NCBI GenBank assembly: GCA_019722365.1
Contig: JADFUC010001079.1
Coordinates: 62,001-126,000, forward strand
Source: Lithospermum erythrorhizon
Lineage: Eukaryota > Streptophyta > Magnoliopsida > Boraginales > Boraginaceae
DNA: 64,000 nt
Reading direction: 5' to 3'
A program made the translations under genes and the position numbers. A model generated the notes under the pieces. It saw only the letters and a program-made list of their open reading frames with translations. It made no database searches and was not told where the DNA came from. How positions within the stretch are numbered: the first letter of the stretch is position 1; each line of letters begins with the position of its first letter. Below, piece after piece: positions 59,803-64,000 of the stretch.

Positions 59803-60240
59803 GGTATGGGTTTAGTCGGTCAATTACCAGGTTATATAAACGAGTCTTGAGTGGGGTTCGAGTGGATATCGATTTGCTCAGTCCTCGGTTATATAAGCGA
59901 AATAGTTTAATGGATATCGGTGTATGTACTTCAATAAGTAGAGTAATTACCGGTTATTTTTGTATCGAGCAATCTTGTCTAGAGCAGGCTAGATAATCAA
60001 TCATTGGTTTTTAGGGTTATTCTGAGTAGATGCTAGAGTTGCAGCAGTCATTTGAGAGACTAGTAGTGTTATTAGTCGGGGTTCGAGGCGGGTATCAATT
60101 TACTCGGTCAATTACTCGATTATATATACGAGTCGTGTCTTATTGGATATCGAGTGTATGTACCAAGACGAGTAATTACCCGATTGTTTTAGGTATCAAG
60201 TAATACTTTCTACCCGAGTCCAATTATTCAAGTTGAGTAT
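59803..60240. repeat. Two diverged direct repeats upstream of SSRP1
   Basis: A segment of about 165 bp at 59803-59990 ('ggttcgagtggatatcgatt', 'gtatgtacttcaataagtag', 'gtaattaccggttattttt') recurs at 60073-60240 ('ggttcgaggcgggtatcaat', 'gtatgtaccaagacgagtaa', 'ttacccgattgtttt'). It lies 100-540 bp upstream of the SSRP1 start, so it overlaps the probable promoter. Confidence 0.65.
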
Positions 60241-60709
60241 GTTAGGTTACGGGTTACTCGGAATTAAATGCGCCCACATGACTTTACGAGGGCAGAAATA
60301 CATTGCGCTCTTTTGCTATACGTATGTATGATTTACTTTTATAAATTAATTTTAAAATAAAAATAATACGCGTGTTATAATCTTGGGGAGTGTAATGTCG
60401 TATCATAAAATCTTACAGAGATTTAAACTTCGTGGCAAAAATGATGAAAAATCGTATTATAGCTGAGATCATGTTGTCTTGTGATATGATTGGTTAGGAT
60501 GATAAAAAGGTTGTTTTTCATTTATATAAATCGATGATTGACATTCATTCATAAACTGTAAAATTAATATATATACAACTAAATTAAAGATTCAATACAA
60601 ATCAATTGAAACATAATTCCTTATCTAAAACAGATTAAACAATCTAATAGATATTATAATTCAAAATATCAATAAAAGAAAATACATTGCAAATAAAATT
60701 AAGTAATCT

Positions 60710-61246
60710 ATTAATCCATTTATGTCTTGTATCCAAAGCTCATATGTCTTTGATGGTAGAATAAATCGAAGAATAAATATCAATCCACAAAAAACTATAC
60801 TAAAACATGTAAAAAATGTTAGATCAACAAAATCTAACCCTTTTGAAAAACAAAATAATGAAAGAATACATAAAAAATGATAAGAATAACCACCAAAATG
60901 GTGATTCATTTATCCTAGAATGAGTAATTTGATGAGGAAGAAGGATTTTTTGTTTAAGAATTACTCATTCATCATATCAATCATTCTTCTTATAAAAGAA
61001 CTTCGTTTCTTATTCATCAAAATATTGATCTAACAATTATTACATGTTTTTAGTGATGTTTTTTCCCTTTCCATTTGGATTGATATTTATTGTTTGTTCC
61101 TTTATTCAATTGAAATATATTTTATGGATATAATTTATCCCTCAATGCAAAAAATATTAAGAAAAGTAGTTAAAGAATTATTCAAAGATGAATATGATCT
61201 ACCACCAAAGACCTTTGGGGCTTGCGACATAAGTTTAAATGGATCA
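60710..61246. repeat. Imperfect long inverted repeat (foldback)
   Basis: The left arm contains 'taatccatttatgtcttgta' (60713), 'gtctttgatggtag' (60747), 'aataaatatcaatcca' (60772) and 'tgttagatcaa' (60827). The right arm holds the inverse of each in reverse order: 'ttgatctaac' (61025), 'ttggattgatatttatt' (61075), 'ctaccaccaaagac' (61199) and 'taaatggatca' (61234). The right arm has about 95 extra bases. The inner part pairs 'gaatgagtaatt' (60919) with 'aattactcattc' (60959). The ORF at 60661-60909 is not supported. Confidence 0.6.
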
Positions 61247-61364
61247 TTGGGGATATATTCCGTTTATCTGTAATGCACTTTCTTTTGGTAAATATTATGA
61301 ATTAGCACAGACTATGCGTATGCTGTTTTGTTATTAAATTTATGACTCATGGGTCAAGTGGGGA

Positions 61365-62875
61365 ATGTGATATTATTTTAAGAGCTAATGGTTCTTATTT
61401 CATGCCCTATGTTTAAATATGTCCCCTTTGATGTCCCATATTTGAAAGGATGCGTTTGATCGCTACAACTTAGAAAGTGTTTGACTTGGTTTTTCTATCC
61501 AAATTTTTGTTAACTCTCAGTTAAGTGAGTCATGTACCTCACATGTGACATTATTGCAGGGGCATTTTTGTTATTTTATTGGTTTACTAATTACCGGATT
61601 GATCCATATATTTCACATGTCACCGTTTGATCATCATGTTTCAAGTGTTTCATTTGATCACCAAACTTTTCAAAATTAATTTCTTTGTTTTTCAGTCAAT
61701 TTGAGTAATGGTGGGTGAGATTGAACTCCCAAACCCACTTGGTTGTATGCTAGTTTACATGACATTAGGGCCTTGCGCGCTTTGTGTGTTGGTATTGTGG
61801 CTAAAACATTATTTATTACTAATTTATTTCACTTAATTTTTAAATAATTTTTTCTTTATAATTATATTTATGAATATTTTGGATTCTTTTAACTTATAAT
61901 TATGTTTAAGTCTTCATTTGTTATATATGATTATAATAAATGATTTTTTTTAACTTCTCAATTATTATGATTATTATTCGAATGATCTAGTTAATTTTAA
62001 CATGACAAAATACTTAAAATTGAACCTTAAAAGTTCATCTATATTTCTAAAATGTAGAAAGGTATTTTCGCAATATATCTTTATATTAAATTAATTGTCA
62101 TGGCGAGTGACAACCAAAGTCTCTATCATTTTACATATTTTTCATTTCGATCACCAAATTTTAAAATCGTCATACTTCTAATTATAGTTCTTATAACAAT
62201 CCCATATACCACTTTGTCAAAATATATAACTCAAAATGTATTTTTATAATTATATATAATAAATGTTAATAATAATAATAAGTTAAAGTTCATTTATTAT
62301 AAATAATATATAATAAATGAATACTTAGTAGATTATAACCTAAAAATTCATAAATAACTAAAAATATTTAGAAATGTTAATTTAGAAAGAAAAAGTCATT
62401 TTAAAAGGATGAAGTGAAATACATGTGCATTAGAATAATTGAGCCCTGAGAAACTAAGACAAGTTATGGTGTCTAATGGCGGTAGCATCCTGGCCAAGGG
62501 TTGAGTTCGATCTCCCACTTCCGCCTTATTTACTCAAATGTGGACGGAAAAAATAAAGTGGTCAATTGTGAAACGTTTGGTGAGCAAATGGGACACTTTA
62601 AAACATAGGTGATCAAGCGGTGACATGGGTAACGTAGATCGATCCGGTGAATTAGTAAACAAATGGAAATGATAAAAATACCCTTATAATATTCTGTGTG
62701 AAGCGCTGACTCAACAATGGAGGATTAACGTAAATTTAGACGGAAAAGCAGAGTAAAAACTGACTTTTTGAAAGTTAGGTGATCAAATAAGACCATTTGA
62801 AACAAAGATGATCAAAAGGGAACATAGACCATATAGTCGTAAATTTTGGCCATTTTAAAAATAATGGGGTATTTC
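61365..62875. mobile_element. Long-TIR transposon, MULE-like, non-autonomous
   Basis: About 400 bp at the left (61365-61770) is the imperfect inverse of about 400 bp at the right (62450-62875). Examples: 'ggtttactaattaccggatt' (61580) against the inverse of 'gatccggtgaattagtaaac', 'cacatgtcaccgtttgatca' (61615) against the inverse of 'tgatcaagcggtgacatggg', and 'tttgatcaccaaac' (61654). The inner 680 bp is AT-rich and non-coding. Very long inverted ends without coding capacity fit non-autonomous Mutator-like or foldback elements. No 9-bp target duplication could be fixed. Confidence 0.65.
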
Positions 62876-63240
62876 AGTAGTAATTATGATTTTATAATAC
62901 TATTAGTGAATATATTTTAGTAAGAGTCCTAATTGTTTTTGTTAACGATTGTAACATTTCATGTCAAAAGTTATAATCATATATGTTGATAGAACATGAG
63001 AACTACTTTCCGCACAAAAAAAATCTCTTATACAATAATGAAATCCTATGTAGTTTTCTTTCTCTTAATAATTATACCAAATTCTACATAGACAAACACT
63101 AAAATCATATCTAAGTTTCTTGGCTTTAATTAATTCTAATTCTTTATGTGAATTCTAAAAACAATGAAAATGAATATCGACGAGCAATTGTACCCGTTTC
63201 CTCAAAATTATCCTTAAAATCTTCTTTATTTAATAATAAA
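62876..63240. other. Intergenic, nothing recognised
   Basis: AT-rich sequence with no frame, repeat or motif that I can support. Confidence 0.5.
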
Positions 63241-63261
63241 CCCCCCTCCCCCCTCCCCCCC
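63241..63261. repeat. C-run tract
   Basis: Three runs of six or seven C are separated by single T bases. On the minus strand this is a G-rich tract with limited quadruplex potential. Confidence 0.7.
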
Positions 63262-63607
63262 TTGAATGAGTTTCCCGCCCAGGGGTTGTCGGCTCTGGTG
63301 GAGGAGAGAAAACATAACCTTCAATTTTTATTTCTCGATTTTGACCCCACCGAAATCAAAATCATTCCTTTTCATTTTCCACCACAATAATTTCACTTTA
63401 GTTCTCCCAGGTTTTAATTTTTTGTCCAATTCCTCCAAATTCTACTATAGTTCAATATTTTGCAAAAATCAGTAACGAAAATAATAATTTTTATTTCCCC
63501 TTAAAAATGAATATAACAAAGAATTGGGCAGTTGACTTGGGCAAAGAATCTTCAACTTTATTTGGTCAAGATTTGTTCCAGTGGAATCAAAATAAAAGAG
63601 ATGTAGA

Positions 63608-63664
63608 AGGAGAGAGAGTGAGAGAGAGGGAGAGAGAAAGAGAGAGAGAAAGAGAGAAAGAGGA
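63608..63664. repeat. GA microsatellite
   Basis: An interrupted (GA)n run of about 57 bp, with occasional GT, GG and AA changes ('agagagagtgagagagaggg' onward). Such tracts are common in plant gene leaders. No gene start is visible before the end of the window. Confidence 0.85.
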
Positions 63665-64000
63665 GAATAAAGGCTATGGAGTTTGAGAGAGGGAGTCCCA
63701 ACTTTTAGAAAGGCCTTATAGGGAGTCCCTCAAAATTTGGTACGGGCCAGCCCACAATAGGGAATCTGAAAGTGCGTATTTTTATTTTTAAGACATTAAA
63801 CATCAATGGGAGTATTATTATACATTATCTAGATGTTAATTGTTAGTATTGATATTATATTGTATCGGATTTTCAGTTATTCATGCATGTATGTTTTTTA
63901 AATATTTTTTTGTAAATTTTGTTTTCATCTATATGATTGTATTCTTCATGATTTTCAAGATTTTTCATTATCTCTGAGTAATTAAATAAGAAACTATTTA
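63665..64000. other. Window end, nothing recognised
   Basis: AT-rich DNA after the GA tract. No frame of note; a gene could begin beyond the window. Confidence 0.4.

Overview
This is a nuclear genomic window from a flowering plant. It is most likely a eudicot and possibly an asterid: there are spliced plant genes with GT..AG introns, Stowaway and Tourist-type MITEs, a CACTA element, Tat-like Ty3/gypsy retrotransposon remains, and SINE-like retroposons with a (GTT)n tail. The clade is inferred from repeat style only. No prokaryotic or organellar genes, rRNA, complete tRNA or CRISPR array were seen.

Five protein-coding genes can be rebuilt exon by exon with intact reading frames. (1) A Golgi GT14 beta-glucuronosyltransferase (AtGlcAT14-like, 429 aa, minus, 5187-10802) has a 4.1-kb third intron full of repeats. 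(2, 3) Two tandem hypersensitive-induced-reaction (HIR, SPFH/prohibitin) genes lie on the plus strand (40560-42416, 285 aa; 46527-48734, 286 aa). (4) A mitochondrial porin, VDAC (276 aa, minus, 50067-53168). (5) SSRP1, the HMG-box subunit of the FACT histone chaperone (641 aa, 16 exons, minus, 54278-59700).

Repeats fill the rest. Positions 1-3300 hold a decayed antisense ORF of retroelement type. Positions 11390-20640 hold a badly frameshifted Ty3/gypsy element with LTR, gag, protease, RT, RNase H and integrase in order, then a hairpin-bearing tandem repeat and an antisense ORF-like block. A 4.08-kb CACTA transposon (20644-24721) is nested in an LTR segment of this family and carries a split, unrecognised minus-strand gene. 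Positions 24830-32100 are further gypsy-type non-coding sequence with two minisatellites, ending in a second LTR start. Positions 32100-40000 are AT-rich intergenic DNA with a Stowaway MITE and a copia LTR relic close to the first HIR gene. Positions 59800-64000 hold direct repeats, a foldback, a long-TIR transposon and simple repeats.

No convincing new multi-gene system was found. The most informative observations are two SINE-like insertions with target-site duplications and matching empty sites in duplicated DNA, the CACTA passenger gene, a dyad motif shared by two retroelement regions, and the long inverted repeats downstream of 60700.
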